From Flaccisagitta enflata (taxonomy: Eukaryota; Chaetognatha; Sagittoidea; Aphragmophora): a stretch of 64,000 nucleotides of DNA. Where the stretch lies: contig OZ231127.1 of assembly GCA_965153355.1 (NCBI GenBank), positions 70,680,001-70,744,000 on the forward strand. Reading direction: 5' to 3'. The notes below the pieces were generated by a model. It saw only the letters and a program-made list of their open reading frames with translations. It searched no databases and was not told the DNA's origin. The translations under genes and the position numbers were made by a program. Shown here in pieces: positions 11,501 through 20,382 of the stretch. Within the stretch, counting starts at the first letter, position 1, and every line of letters begins with the position of its first letter.

Positions 11501-11943
11501 GTAATTTTGTCTCTTGCCTCGTAGCCAAGGGAAGCACGATCTTTATGATTTATAATTTATCTGGAAATAAATCGCTTGGCCAAGGCGACCTCCAGCCGTT
11601 TTCGATCCCAAACGGCCCCGCGAACGCCTGGAGCCCGCCTTAACCAAGCAAATAAAAGAATTTTAGCTTCAATGAGCATTGTTTCTCCCTTATTTCCCAG
11701 CCAGAAGATCGCAACACTCCGGTGGTGTTCCACAACGACGCATTCCATGGGGTGGCTAGCGCGTTGTTAGGCTTCTCCAACGGTTATCTCATCGTCATCC
11801 TCATGGAGCAGATCTTCCAGAAGGCCGTCGACGAACGAGTCGACGTTGGCATGGCCATGAAGTTGGGCGCGACGATGGTCGACGCCGGCGTCGCCGTTGG
11901 GTGCCTGTTCGGACTTTTGCTTGCTAAACTGGCCGTGGTGTAG
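90..11943 (+). CDS. Equilibrative nucleoside transporter (SLC29/ENT family), 3' part; 5' end outside window
   Basis: ENT proteins carry nucleosides across membranes by facilitated diffusion through 11 transmembrane helices. The visible exons cover roughly the C-terminal two thirds. Exons are about 90-352, about 435/470-633 (its acceptor is uncertain), 780-1022, 1900-2082 and 11701-11943; the last three join in phase 0 with clean GT-AG sites. Diagnostic pieces are a hydrophobic exon with CFLTFN followed by a proline/glycine loop and [12 protein letters not shown] (equivalent to the ENT helix with RLVFVPLLLLCN), then a last exon with GFSNGYL and a final helix ending in LLLAKLAVV before the stop. 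A basic Lys/Glu loop (about 850-940) matches the large cytoplasmic loop. The last intron is 9.6 kb and holds an antisense LINE; the others are under 1 kb. Which ENT paralogue this is cannot be told. Family call is strong; the first two exon edges are approximate. Confidence 0.85.
2394..3146 (-). pseudogene. LINE ORF2, C-terminal thumb part after a frameshift
   Basis: This continues the reverse transcriptase in a second frame. CKILHVGR directly follows the position where the upstream frame reads NAA. Then come [50 protein letters not shown] and a Tyr/Arg/Asn-rich end with [16 protein letters not shown], all typical of CR1-like ORF2 C-termini. The stop at 2394 is followed by about 150 bp of 3' UTR and the TTACC run. 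A one-base indel around 3110-3130 would explain the frame change. Confidence 0.82.
3101..4339 (-). pseudogene. LINE ORF2, reverse transcriptase part
   Basis: A 412-residue open stretch with the reverse transcriptase fingers and palm: a basic linker (residues 1-65), then [79 protein letters not shown] and the catalytic FADDT box. It continues the endonuclease reading frame found at 9404-10273 once the 4368-9399 element is discounted. Near its end the frame shifts: the thumb continues in the overlapping frame 3146-2394. Natural translation would stop here, so the element is non-functional unless this is an assembly error. Confidence 0.88.
4368..5075. repeat. Left terminal inverted repeat of the 5-kb element
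   Basis: Pairs with 8696-9399 in inverted orientation. Within the arm a short unit containing CCCTAGAGCGTGGATTTTGG is duplicated in tandem (4757-4830). The right arm shows a similar but diverged doublet. Confidence 0.85.
5213..5407 (+). mobile_element. Short hairpin-ended element, family H3 (AGATGCGTCCACGCATCT head)
   Basis: Starts with hairpin AGATGCGTCCACGCATCT, then CTATAAGAGGCTTTGTCCG and a short GTCGGTTGGTCGGTCC stretch, and ends with AAGCTAAGAAGCATGTGGACGCAT then a GTACCCCCGGGGTAC palindrome and TTGTT. The copy at 29809-30113 has the same two ends around a different middle. No coding capacity. Confidence 0.6.
5511..5592 (+). repeat. (CT)n microsatellite
   Basis: Nearly pure CT dinucleotides flanked by longer pyrimidine-rich DNA (5400-5650). 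ORFs through it are repeat artefacts. Confidence 0.95.
5652..6110. mobile_element. Foldback element, family F-A, copy 1
   Basis: Arms of about 160-180 bp (5652-5850 with 5855-6015) start GTCGATGACCTATGC and pair with GCATAGGTCATCGAC. Each arm is built of degenerate 20-bp units such as CATATCCCAGCCTCGAGGCC. It is followed by a CCCCTTCGGGGCCGCTGCCC motif and a tail shared with 22048-22470. No coding capacity. Confidence 0.75.
6410..7890. repeat. Nested inverted repeat inside the 5-kb element
   Basis: DNA around 6410-6830 (including a run reading GAATCATGGGTGCCAAAAAC) pairs with 7600-7862 in inverted orientation. The spacer contains a GGAC/GGAT tetranucleotide array and A-rich DNA. This looks like a second foldback element nested in, or part of, the 4368-9399 element. 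Confidence 0.65.
6848..7027 (+). repeat. (GGAC/GGAT/AGAC)n tetranucleotide array
   Basis: Degenerate tetranucleotide repeats of GGACGGAT, GGAAGGAC and AGACAGAC type, the same kind of array carried by the short hairpin-ended elements elsewhere in the window. Confidence 0.9.
8167..8590 (+). mobile_element. Short hairpin-ended element, family H1 (GTCGCGTGCACGCGAC head)
   Basis: Starts TTTTTTAGTCGCGTGCACGCGACTCTA, has a GTCGGTAGGTCAGTCGGTAG stretch, an interior of GGGTACTTTAGGGTACTT-like repeats, and ends near ACGCACGCGACTG...GGCTTGTTT. Nested within the 5-kb TIR element. Confidence 0.6.
8696..9399. repeat. Right terminal inverted repeat of the 5-kb element
   Basis: Reverse complement of 4368-5075 with scattered substitutions and small indels; the outer end reads CCCAAGCTG next to the TCCTT target duplication. 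Confidence 0.85.
9383..10441 (-). pseudogene. LINE ORF2, endonuclease part, truncated by insertion
   Basis: This encodes the apurinic-type endonuclease that nicks target DNA for target-primed reverse transcription. The real start is probably the Met near 10273, just upstream of the ORF1 stop, since the first ~55 residues are the ORF1 tail in another frame. Visible motifs are [58 protein letters not shown] and GKSDHDLI, the order expected for CR1/Jockey-type enzymes. The last few codons before the stop come from the inserted element, which begins at 9399. The reading frame resumes at about 4362. Confidence 0.85.
10240..11193 (-). CDS. LINE ORF1 protein with PHD-like zinc finger
   Basis: A 317-residue ORF1 product of the CR1-like LINE; such proteins bind element RNA as a chaperone. 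Residues 8-60 carry paired Cys/His ligands (CGHC, CSVC, WYHISC, CPNC) in PHD-finger order. Residues about 85-150 are an Ala/Glu-rich coiled coil with a repeated EARANAA unit. Residues about 160-270 contain [10 protein letters not shown] and a later RPLVVKV...LLQRARFLG stretch, as in the RNA-binding part of many LINE ORF1 proteins. The C-terminus is highly charged (Lys/Glu/Arg) and overlaps the start of ORF2. No stop interrupts it, so ORF1 itself looks intact. Confidence 0.82.
   Translation of the reverse strand: MDRKKPLCGHCKADTKKQLSTAMPCSVCTTWYHISCLTGMSAEFVDNCDKNNRLKGDSSLICPNCRNFVPFMNGNFDEVFKKIAGLKGRVNSAEARANAAEARANAAELELQQIRAEVDAMKNGTNQVKQQIVVMEKEIENGMEQAKKEFKEEMTVEMRAKEEKAANIVIYGAKESDKEGVAERVVEDERLVRELAEQIEVEIVGEIEPKYRAGKKPESGGKPRPLVVKVSDNETREQLLQRARFLGRNDQWKNVFVALDLTSKEREDARKKEEKMKEEARKRTEEEEKNGIRTGGRYVVAGMRGRERWLAWRPRME
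11204..11407 (-). repeat. Tandem ~16-bp monomers at the LINE 5' end
   Basis: About 12 imperfect copies of a 16-bp unit (plus-strand form GTCGTCGTAACACCGT, with variants such as GTCGCCGTAGCACCGC) lie immediately upstream of LINE ORF1 on the minus strand. Their position suggests a 5' UTR monomer array, which in some LINEs carries promoter activity. Spurious minus-strand ORFs of the (R)CYDD type run through it. Confidence 0.75.
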
Positions 11944-12634
11944 ACCATAGATTTTATTGTAGGGGACGCGACGACAAAGAAATGTCACGAATGTCTCAAG
12001 GAATACGTGTGATTTCCTTGCGCTTTTGAAACACCCCTCCTAACAATGAAATATTCTGTGTCATGCTCTGTGCAGGTTTAATAGGCAATCTACTGGTCCA
12101 CGAGCTGATACGAGTGTGACGATGAACAAACAGTTTCTCTTCAATTGACACGTGAACTGGCGCTGACTTATTAAAACGTTGTGGGCGGTTTTCACCCTTT
12201 TCGATAACTCTGTTTTGAAACTCATTAGAGTACAGTGATGACTCTTTGAGGACCGACTGATCATGGGAAATAAACCGGGAATTGTGGCGCACGTGGAGAC
12301 GGCGGAAAAGACTGGCGTTTGCAACTTATCTAATCGCAAGCTAGAGGAGGTTAGCAATGTGTAGGCACTCCGATGAAGCCTGTGCTGTCGTTTGGGGTAG
12401 TTCGAAAAGGGTGTGGGACGCCTAATGAGTGACAGGAATAGGTAGATGTAGGGATCATAGATCATGGATATAGCTAAATACAGTGGAAGATGTAAGAATT
12501 TGGCAACATGGGTGAAATCGTATGATCATTTCTATTTAAAAAGAAAGGGTCGGCTAGATGGTTTGTGCAAAGAATATCTTTCTTTCAATATCGTAATTGT
12601 ATTGTGACCTCGAGATGACGCGGTTCTTGTGAGA
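11944..12634. other. Intergenic region between ENT and LRRC57
   Basis: About 690 bp with ENT 3' UTR and LRRC57 upstream sequence. I see no repeat element or clear poly(A) signal close to the ENT stop, and no TATA box I would defend. Confidence 0.5.
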
Positions 12635-15201
12635 ATGGGGAACTGCTTTGGCAAAAAAGAGCGGAGGGGACTGGGCCAAGCTCAGTCACGAGAGCGAGAA
12701 AGAACGCAGGTAGAGATAACGACAACGGAGGACGGCAGAACAGTTCTGAGGCTATCGGCCAAAAGACGCAAAACAGTCGGTAGAACCAGTAACAAGAGAC
12801 AGGGTATCATTAACCTGCACGTTGACAACGCGGCCAGAACGGGCGCTTGCGCTCTTCCAGATTTGCTGTTAGTAGAGGTAAATCCAAGTCAATAAAATTT
12901 TTATAAGTACAGCATGGATTGCCCCTTCGTTGTTTGTCTAAAAATCATGTTTTATTATTTGAATCTATGTCCTCTTCAGTTTCCAAAGGAGTTGGAACGA
13001 ATCTCGAAAGTCTTGCGTAATCTCGACTTATCCAACAATAGACTTCCTGAGCTTCCACCAGTCATCTCCCTCTTCTCAATGCTAAAAAGCCTCAACTGCG
13101 ACGATAATAGAATAGGTGAGTCAACATCCTTGATCGTCAAATTTTGTTAGTTTGTCGTGAAGTTGCCCATCCATCAGATATGAACAAGGCCAAGTAGGCC
13201 AATAAGGTACGAAGTGTTGATCGTCGTTACCGACAGACCAACAGACCGACGGACACAGCCAGTTTTAGAGGTGCTTTGTAGCACCTAAAAATACAAGGTC
13301 GAAATTTGACCTATTGATGCATCCTTTGCGTCTCATTCCTGCGACTGAGCTTTTTATCGCGTGCGGGCAAGAGAGAGAGAGAGAGAGACAGAGAGAGAGG
13401 CAGAGAGAGGCAGAGAGAGGCAGAGAGAGGCAGAGAGAGGCAGAGAGAGGCAGAGAGAGGCAGAGAGAGGCAGTGAGAGGCAGAGAGAGGCCCGATTTGG
13501 CTCGATTAATAAGTCAACAAAAAAAAACGCCACGGACGGACCGACGGACGAACCTACAAAGCCATAGAGATGCGAGGACGCATCTAAAAACAAGCGACGC
13601 GGGCGAGTAGGCAGGAGCGATTACCTTCCTCTGGAAAACAATCACCCCAGACACCCCACCCTTGACACACTAGGCAGGAGCGCTCGCCTTCCTAGATCCT
13701 TACGCGAGCACACGGCATCTATATAACGCGATTTAACACTTTCCAGATCAAGTGGGGTGGATAGACTGGCGGGCGGACAAATCCTTCTGTAATAGTGTTG
13801 CTAGGTATTTTCATCCCTCTCCCACTTGAATTCTTGTCACCTACAGAGCAAGTTTCTGACGAACTTTATAAATTGAAGAGACTCGAAACGTTGTGTTTGG
13901 GCAATAACAGGATTTTGACGATTCCTCCGACTATCGGCGCTCTCACCGCGCTTCGTACAGTCAATTTGGCGGGTAAGTGGCAACTGGCGGATGAGAGAAA
14001 AATTGTAATCGTGTATTTAATGTCAATAAGCGTGTCATGCAAATTCGCACTCTTGTCATTTCAAGGTAACCGGATCGACACATTCCCACTGGGCTTAACT
14101 CAATGCCGTCATCTGGACAGCGTGAATCTTTCGAGAAATAAAATATCCAGTGTGCCGCAAGGAATGGACAATTTGCAAGCCATGGAACTCAACCTCAATC
14201 AAAACCAGATATCCTTTCTGGATAAATCAATAGCAAAATGCAGCAGATTGAAGGTATGTTATTGCGTGTGATAGTGATGCACATTCGTTGAGTTGATCAT
14301 CACTGTAGCCGTCAACGACGACATCATGCAAATGCTTGGGGTTGGCGGGACTTCCTGATTCCAGATTAAACTCTGCATCCTCTGCCTTTCAGGTTTTACG
14401 TTTGGAGGAGAATTGTTTGGACATAGATTCGTTTCCATCTTGCGTGTTGGCCGATTCGAACATTTCCACGCTCACGCTTGACGGAAATCTATTCACCATG
14501 AAACAGTTTGCCGACTTGCCCGGATACGATGATGTAAGTTATCGGCGATGTATTGCCTTTTTTATAACGCTCACACGCAACTATATATGTTGTGTCGGTC
14601 GGTCCGATAGTCTGTTCGTCTGTAACATTGTTAAATTACGAGCGGTTAGTAGATGTGGACATTAGGCTGGTTACCTGAAGGGTGAATATGGCTCAAAATT
14701 TAAAATTTCTCCGCCATCTAACCATACATGCTAAGCGGCGTTTGCGCAGTAAATCAGACAAGCAGAGGTCAGTATTTGATCAAGAAACCCGCACGGCAAC
14801 ACAATGGTAAAGTGTATGAAAGCAATTTCACGCCCATTGAAGCTCTATAGTGTTGCCGTGCGGGATTTCTTTCCAGATACCGATCTCCGCTTGCCTCAAT
14901 TCCTTTTTAAATATTTAAATACGACATAGAGTGTATGGTTAGTTGGCTGAGGCGTTCTGAAATTTGACCACATTTGACCTTCCAGGTAGCCGCCCTAGTG
15001 GACATTGACTAACTCTGCCCCTTGTTGTAAGGTGGACGAGCCTCCACTTAGTGACTGAGGCCTTCATCCAACAAGTCGTCGTCTTGAGAGATAGGATGAT
15101 ATGACAGTAGTGCTTGTGATTTGAAGCATCGAATTCTATCAATTGTTCTTTCTTTGCAGTACATGGAGCGGTATACGGCAACGAAAAAGAAGATGATTTA
15201 A
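12635..15201 (+). CDS. LRRC57: Leucine-rich repeat-containing protein 57 (LRRC57), complete, six exons
   Basis: Exons 12635-12877, 12980-13115, 13847-13972, 14066-14253, 14393-14533 and 15160-15201 join in frame to 291 codons plus stop with consistent GT-AG phases. The start ATG gives MGNCFGKK, a likely N-myristoylation/palmitoylation site; vertebrate LRRC57 also begins MGN. Then come LRRs: LRNLDLSNNRLPELPP, LETLCLGNNRILTIPPTIG, LDSVNLSRNKISSVPQGM, AMELNLNQNQISFLDKSI and LKVLRLEENCLDIDSFP, then the family cap LPGYDDYMERYTATKKKMI. Human LRRC57 is about 239 residues; here about 50 extra, Arg/Lys/Thr-rich residues lie between the MGN start and the first conserved block. LRRC57 has no well-defined biochemical function that I know of. 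Intron 2 holds a family H2 element and a GAGAGGCA repeat; intron 5 a foldback MITE. Confidence 0.93.
13183..13291 (-). mobile_element. Short hairpin-ended element, family H2, copy 1
   Basis: Starts AACAAGGCCAAGTAGGCCAA, has a GACAGACCAACAGACCGACG array and CACAGCCAGTT, and ends in the hairpin AGGTGCTTTGTAGCACCT followed by AAAAA. About 110 bp, in LRRC57 intron 2. Strand is set so that the hairpin is the head. Confidence 0.7.
13372..13492 (+). repeat. GAGA / GAGAGGCA tandem repeat
   Basis: GA dinucleotides pass into about ten copies of the 10-bp unit GAGAGGCAGA in LRRC57 intron 2. ORFs rich in Arg/Glu or Leu/Ser across it are artefacts. Confidence 0.9.
14680..14945. mobile_element. Foldback MITE in LRRC57 intron 5
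   Basis: Arms pair imperfectly: CTAACCATACATGCT with GAGTGTATGGTTAG at the ends, and further in AAGAAACCCGCACGGCAACAC with GTGTTGCCGTGCGGGATTTCTT. No ORF. End points and target duplication could not be fixed. Confidence 0.6.
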
Positions 15202-16179
15202 TCCAAATTTATGCAAAATGCCTTCGCGAGTATTTTTGATGATGTACACAAGGACCTCTTCCTAATTTTGCTCCGTCGTCTACATACTTGTGTGTTTTTC
15301 TAGTCTCTCCCCGTCTCCTATCGTCGCTTTCTATATCTCTTCATCATCCCACCCCCATCCTTATCCGTTTTGCCTTTTTCTATGTTTCTAATCATTGTCC
15401 AGTCCCAAACTTTTGTGACCCAAGTAATTGGTATGTTTCTCGCCATAGAGAAGCCTAGAAAAATTAATTCTCGATTTCATTTCCATAATCAAGTAAAGAC
15501 TTAGAGAAATGTTGACGGTTGAAATGGGTAACTGACTCTTTACTGGGGTGGAAACATTTTGTTCGTAATTTAAGAAGGGGTACAGTGTTGATTGGTGCGC
15601 GCGCATGTTCCGCATAAATGTATTAATTACCGATCTTAGACCATACCTTTTAGTATATAGCCCATATTTTTATGTACGAATGTAATTAAAGTATCTTCCT
15701 ATTTGACACAATCCGTCACAGAATATGCTTGATGGAAGAGTCGCTTCATGCATTATTGGAAGTAATGACACTCTGATTCGAGTTAGCTAAACTATGTCAC
15801 TTATGATCTCGCGCGGCTATGAGACTTATCCGTTAGTCGGTTGGTCAGTGGTCAATATTAATGCCTTTCACATTCTACTCTTTAACTTGATAAGAGCTTA
15901 CCAATATCAAACTTTTAAGCATTAGTTTTCCTTTTTAAGGACAGAGAATAGTAATATCATTATACCTGGACATTTGATTACTTCTCTCAAGATAGTTTAG
16001 CTCATGCTACTTACCTTTTTCATCAAAGAAAGAAAAAACATGAGTAAAAAGTTACAACAGGTCGCCCAAGAGCAACATGTGGTCAGTGATACTCGTTGCG
16101 CTGCTTTGCATGACTGCGAATTTGAGTTAGGGGTAGTAGGGTAGCAACCCTTGAGGGGATAAAGTTCTGAAGAATGCGG

Positions 16180-16920
16180 GGGTATTTTTGCTCATCCTGC
16201 CTGAAGAAGCTGATGAGATTCAGTAGAGGGCTGATTGAGGGCCTTTAAGAGACTGAAGGTTTCCTCAAAGCTGATTCAAGGTTTGAACTAGTCATTTAAG
16301 GATCGCACGTGGTCAGTGGTACCCGATGCCCTGCTAGGAATGATCCAGTGAAGTAGTGGAGCGAGAGCAGGGTAGCGGCACTAAAAGGCCATTGTCTTGT
16401 ATAACACAGAGGGAATTTCCAGACATCTTGAGGGGGTATATTTTAGGCCTTAGATGATTGATTTAGGCCACTGAAGGCTGGAGGGTAGAATTAAGGCTTT
16501 GAGAGCTGATTTGAGGTTTGTAGGGCAAATTTGAGGCACAGAGGGCTGATTTGATGCTTGGAAGGATATTTGGAAAGCAGATTCAATGTCTGGAGGGCAG
16601 ATTTGAGACTTGGGGGCTGATTTGAGGCCTGAAGGCCTGAATTGTGGTTTGGGAGGGCTAATTTGAGGTCATGATGGTCAACGGGGGGGACATAAGGACG
16701 GATGTCTGGAAATTCCCCGTGTTCTAAAGGACAACAGCCCTTTGGGGCCGCTGTCCAAAAAGCTAGCTAGGTTGATTTGAAGTCTGAGAGGGTTGCTTTG
16801 AGGCCAAAACGGGTGGATTGAGCCATTAAGGTCTGAAGGGCTGATCTGAGTTTGAGTGCGGGAGAAAGGGTTGAGAATGCCAATTTGAGGGTTGAATAGG
16901 TTGCCCAAGGGCAATATGTG
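16180..16920. repeat. Degenerate 'TTTGAGGCCTGAGAGGGC' array
   Basis: Roughly 20-27-bp imperfect units around TTTGAGG(C/T)(C/T)TGA(A/G)AGGGC repeat here and, in either orientation, at 17540-17780, 18310-18440 and 23545-23700. The array is flanked by GGTCGCCCAAG(A/G)GCAA and CCCTTTGGGGCCGCTG motifs that recur with the same units elsewhere, suggesting the arrays are the middles of foldback elements. Confidence 0.65.
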
Positions 16921-17028
16921 GTCAGCGATTCCTATTGCCCTGCCTTGCCTTGAAAGGAAGCAGGGCAGCGGATAGTTCTAAAGAACACGGATTCTGTTTC
17001 CCCCGGGCTCTCTCAGGCTTGAAATCTA

Positions 17029-17536
17029 CAGTAGATGTCGTCTAGACTTAGAAATTTGGGGGAGCTCATAACCTGAGCATCAGTACGATGAGGGGACTGA
17101 TATTTTGTTAGTGTAATGTATAGACCCTAAAGGGTTGACAATGGGGTATGGCATCCCTCTACTGCTTGCCTTACAAAAAAACTTTTAGTATAAAACATTA
17201 GGATCAATCACTATTATAGCAGAATTTCAGCTTCATCTATTTGCTTTAATTGCAAAACCAGCCTGAGATTCGAACCTGGAACCTTCAAAGAAATAAACTG
17301 ATCATGATAAATCTGAAGCTAAGTGAGTTAACCACTTGACCAATTCTGACAGCTGTTGAAGTGGAGTCAATATAATTTAGTAAATTCAAAATAATTTTCT
17401 ATCCACAGAGCTGCTATACCCCATCGTCAACCCTATAGGACGTAAGCATTATACACACACAGTTTCATTTCATTGGCAGAAATGGTAGTTATGATATGAG
17501 GGCCCCCGTATTTCCAAGTATAGATGACATCTACTG
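17029..17536. mobile_element. TA-flanked MITE (CAGTAGAT family), 508 bp
   Basis: Ends CAGTAGATGTCGTCTAGACT and its inverted partner near GTATAGATGACATCTACTG, flanked by TA at 17027-17028 and 17537-17538. The 41431-43609 element shares the terminal sequence. TA duplication and CAGT ends fit the Tc1/mariner superfamily; no transposase. A tRNA-like stretch lies in the middle (17261-17352, minus strand). Confidence 0.8.
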
Positions 17537-17845
17537 TACCTTATCAGATCTGAAATCTTCCCTGTCAAGCCTAAAATCTATCCTCTTGGGCCTAAAATAT
17601 GCCCTGCCAAGCCTTGAATCTGCATAAGAGGGAAGATTTTAAGCCTAAGAGGTCAGATTGCAGGCCAGAGGGCAGATAAAAGGCTTGAGAGGGCATATTT
17701 CAGGCCTGAGAAGGTAGATTTCACGCCTGATAGGGTTCATTTCAAGCCTGATAGGGCTGCTTTCACGCCTGAGAGGGCCTGGGGTAAACAAATGGATGTA
17801 TGCACGAAAGTCCTCCATGTTTGAGAATGCTGCCCAAAAGCCATA

Positions 17846-18311
17846 CACTCATTTCTTTGACTAAGAACCTTGTTTATAAGAACATTGAGGCTCAGATGAG
17901 GAAAAAAAAAGAACAATTATAAAAACATCGCCAGCCTCAAGACCTGAAGGGTTTAAAAATACCAGAACGTCATTTGTTGCCATTTAGCATAATCCCTTCT
18001 TCAACGAACTGCCCTAACAATTATTTTCATGAAACTAAAAGTGAGACTGTGCAAATGCAATAATTGATTTTAATTTACATCACATTCTTAATATAATTTG
18101 ATCAGTTTGAGATAAACATCTTGGTGAATGTTTTTTATCTTGTTTCAGTTAGATATTTGAGTTAGGTTACCAGAAAAAGATCTCAGTATAAGCTAGAGAT
18201 CAAAATGAAATAAGAGCATCATAAGAAAAGTTTGAGCCTCAAATTGCCTAAAAAATAAGAACACTGAGCCTCAGAAAAAAAATAACATGTTCTTATAAAA
18301 TGAAATGAGTG
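17846..18311. mobile_element. TA-flanked MITE (CACTCTTT family), copy 1, 466 bp
   Basis: Ends CACTCATTTCTTTGACTAAGAA and the inverted TTCTTATAAAATGAAATGAGTG, flanked by TA on both sides. Interior has the family's TTATAAGAACATTGAGGC motif. Related copies: 19313-20137 and 48941-49369. Non-coding. Confidence 0.75.
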
Positions 18312-18784
18312 TAAGGGACTAATTAGGAAGCTGGAGAGGGCTTACACGGTAGATTTGAGGCCTGAAAGCCCTGAAAAGCTTTAGAGGACTGATTCAAAGC
18401 CTATAAGGGCTAATTTGAGGCTTGACAGGATTGATTTGAGGTAGACCTCTGATAGGCGTGATCAAGGGGAATATGGATGGAAAATGAAAGTTTTGTTCTA
18501 CAAGATTTTGTCCCCTTTGGGACCAGCAGTTACAAATATTTTGTCATCCTATTAGTGTGAAAGTAATGGTCATCTGCCTCTGTGGGGCTGTTGCCTATAA
18601 AGCATTTTTTCTGCAAAAAAGAAGAAAACCAGCATTTTAACCAATACGAGCTATCATTCTTAAAATTCTTAATACTAAGCTGACAGAAAAAACATTTATC
18701 ACAGAAACGAAAAGGGGGGGGGGGGTTGGGTGCTTCACATAGCAAAAGTTGATTACTTCTTTTCACCCTCTTTACCTAATCACT

Positions 18785-19312
18785 ATGGATCTTAGGAACC
18801 GCCAGGACGTTTTTTGGATCACTCCAAGTTTCTCTTCAGTTTGGCACAGTCCACTTGTCCACGAATCAAGACCCAACCATCAAAAAATATTTCATCTGGC
18901 ACTTTTTGAAAAAAATCGCTTTTTGTAAAAAATGTGTTGCATATGCAACATATGTTATATATGCAACACATGTACATTGTACATGCAACACTTGTACATT
19001 GTATATGCAATGTGCATGTGTGGCATATGCGATGTACATATGTTGCATATGCAACGTACATATGTTGCATACGCAACGTACAAGTGTTGTATGCGATGTA
19101 CATGTATTGCATATGCAATGAACATGTGTTGCATATGCAACGTACGTTGCATATGCAACACATTTTTTACAAAAAGCAATTTTTTTTCAAAAAGTGCTAG
19201 ATGAAATATTTTTTAATGGTTGGGTTTTGATTCGTGGACAAGTGGACTGTGCTAAACTGAAGAGAAACTTGGAGTGATCCAAAAAACGTCCTGGCGGTTC
19301 TTAAGATCCATA
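18785..19312. mobile_element. Foldback element with a palindromic TTGCATATGCAA core
   Basis: Arms of about 170 bp (18785-18954 and 19145-19312) pair closely; outer ends are TATGGATCTTAGGAACCGCC and GGCGGTTCTTAAGATCCATA. The core (18938-19160) is a tandem of self-complementary units such as GTTGCATATGCAAC joined by GTACAT blocks. ORFs on both strands here (Met/Cys/Ile/Tyr-rich) come from the repeat. Confidence 0.85.
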
Positions 19313-19512
19313 CACTTTTTTTTTTTTATAAGAGACAACCTTTTTTCAATCCAGCCTGAGTGTTCTTAAATTCCAAGTCATTTTCAGCCTCGAATTCTCT
19401 TAATTTGTTCTTATTTTTCCCTGACTTGATCCATTACTACTAATACTATCAATGATATGAATATCACTACTACTGATATTACTATTATTATTACTACTGT
19501 TATTGCTACTGT

Positions 19513-19599
<87 letters not shown>

Positions 19600-20137
19600 C
19601 TCAACCACTGCTAGTACTACTCTACAACTAACATATAACTAATATTACTGCTACTACTACTTTTACTACTACTACTACTTTTACTACTACAACTACTACT
19701 ACTACTACTACTAATACTACTACTATTACTACTACTGATACTACTACTACTTTTGCTGCTACTATTACTACTTTTACTACTCTCACTTGTAATAAAAGGA
19801 AAAACAAGGCCAACACCTAAAAGTCGCGTGCGAGACTAACAGAATCTGTTAGTAACAGAATGACTTAGAATGACTTAGAATGACTTAGTTTAACCTAAAA
19901 AGACTTAAATGACTTAAAGAAATAAAATTGATAAAAAAAGTAAAATGGGGACCAACCGACTGACCAACTGATCGACCAACCAACGGACAGACAAAGCGGG
20001 GTGTAGAGTCGCGTGCACGCTAAGAATTAGCTGAGACAAAAGTCAGCCTGAGCTGTCTCTTATTTTGTTCTTAAATTTTCAGTGAATCTCAGCCTCATGT
20101 CTCTTATAAAAAAGTCTCTTATAAAAAAAAAAAAGTG
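19313..20137. mobile_element. TA-flanked MITE (CACTCTTT family), copy 2, with nested insertions
   Basis: Ends CACTTTTTTTTTTTTTATAAGA and the inverted TCTTATAAAAAAAAAAAAGTG, flanked by TA at 19311-19312 and 20138-20139. It contains the (ACT)n microsatellite 19446-19800 and an H1-type element at 19808-20020. The left TA coincides with the end of the neighbouring foldback element. Confidence 0.7.
19446..19800 (+). repeat. (ACT)n trinucleotide microsatellite
   Basis: About 350 bp of ACT repeats with occasional ATT and TTT interruptions; the purest block is 19510-19600. Poly-Thr and poly-Val ORFs across it are artefacts. Confidence 0.97.
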
Positions 20138-20382
20138 TAGTGCTAATGTGGAGTGGTTAAATTTAGGATCCTTACTATTTTTTTATTTTTTATTTGAAAT
20201 TGTTCATCTTCCATTTTTTAGAAAATAGTTTTTGAGGACCTAATTTTCATAATGCAGTGGGATAAAACAATAGGCTAACATTCTTTGAATTAACTTTTAC
20301 AAATTTTTACTCTTCATCGAATTGTTAATCTGTCTTTTCATGAGCTCTTTCATAGCTTATTTTCTTATATCTAAGTCTATTA

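Noticed and set aside
17261-17352. Functional tRNA gene
   Set aside because: A- and B-box-like parts are present, but the acceptor stem does not pair well and no clear anticodon loop is seen; kept only as a tRNA-like observation.
18819-19204. Met/Cys/Ile-rich ORFs on both strands
   Set aside because: They come from the palindromic TTGCATATGCAA array and appear symmetrically on both strands.
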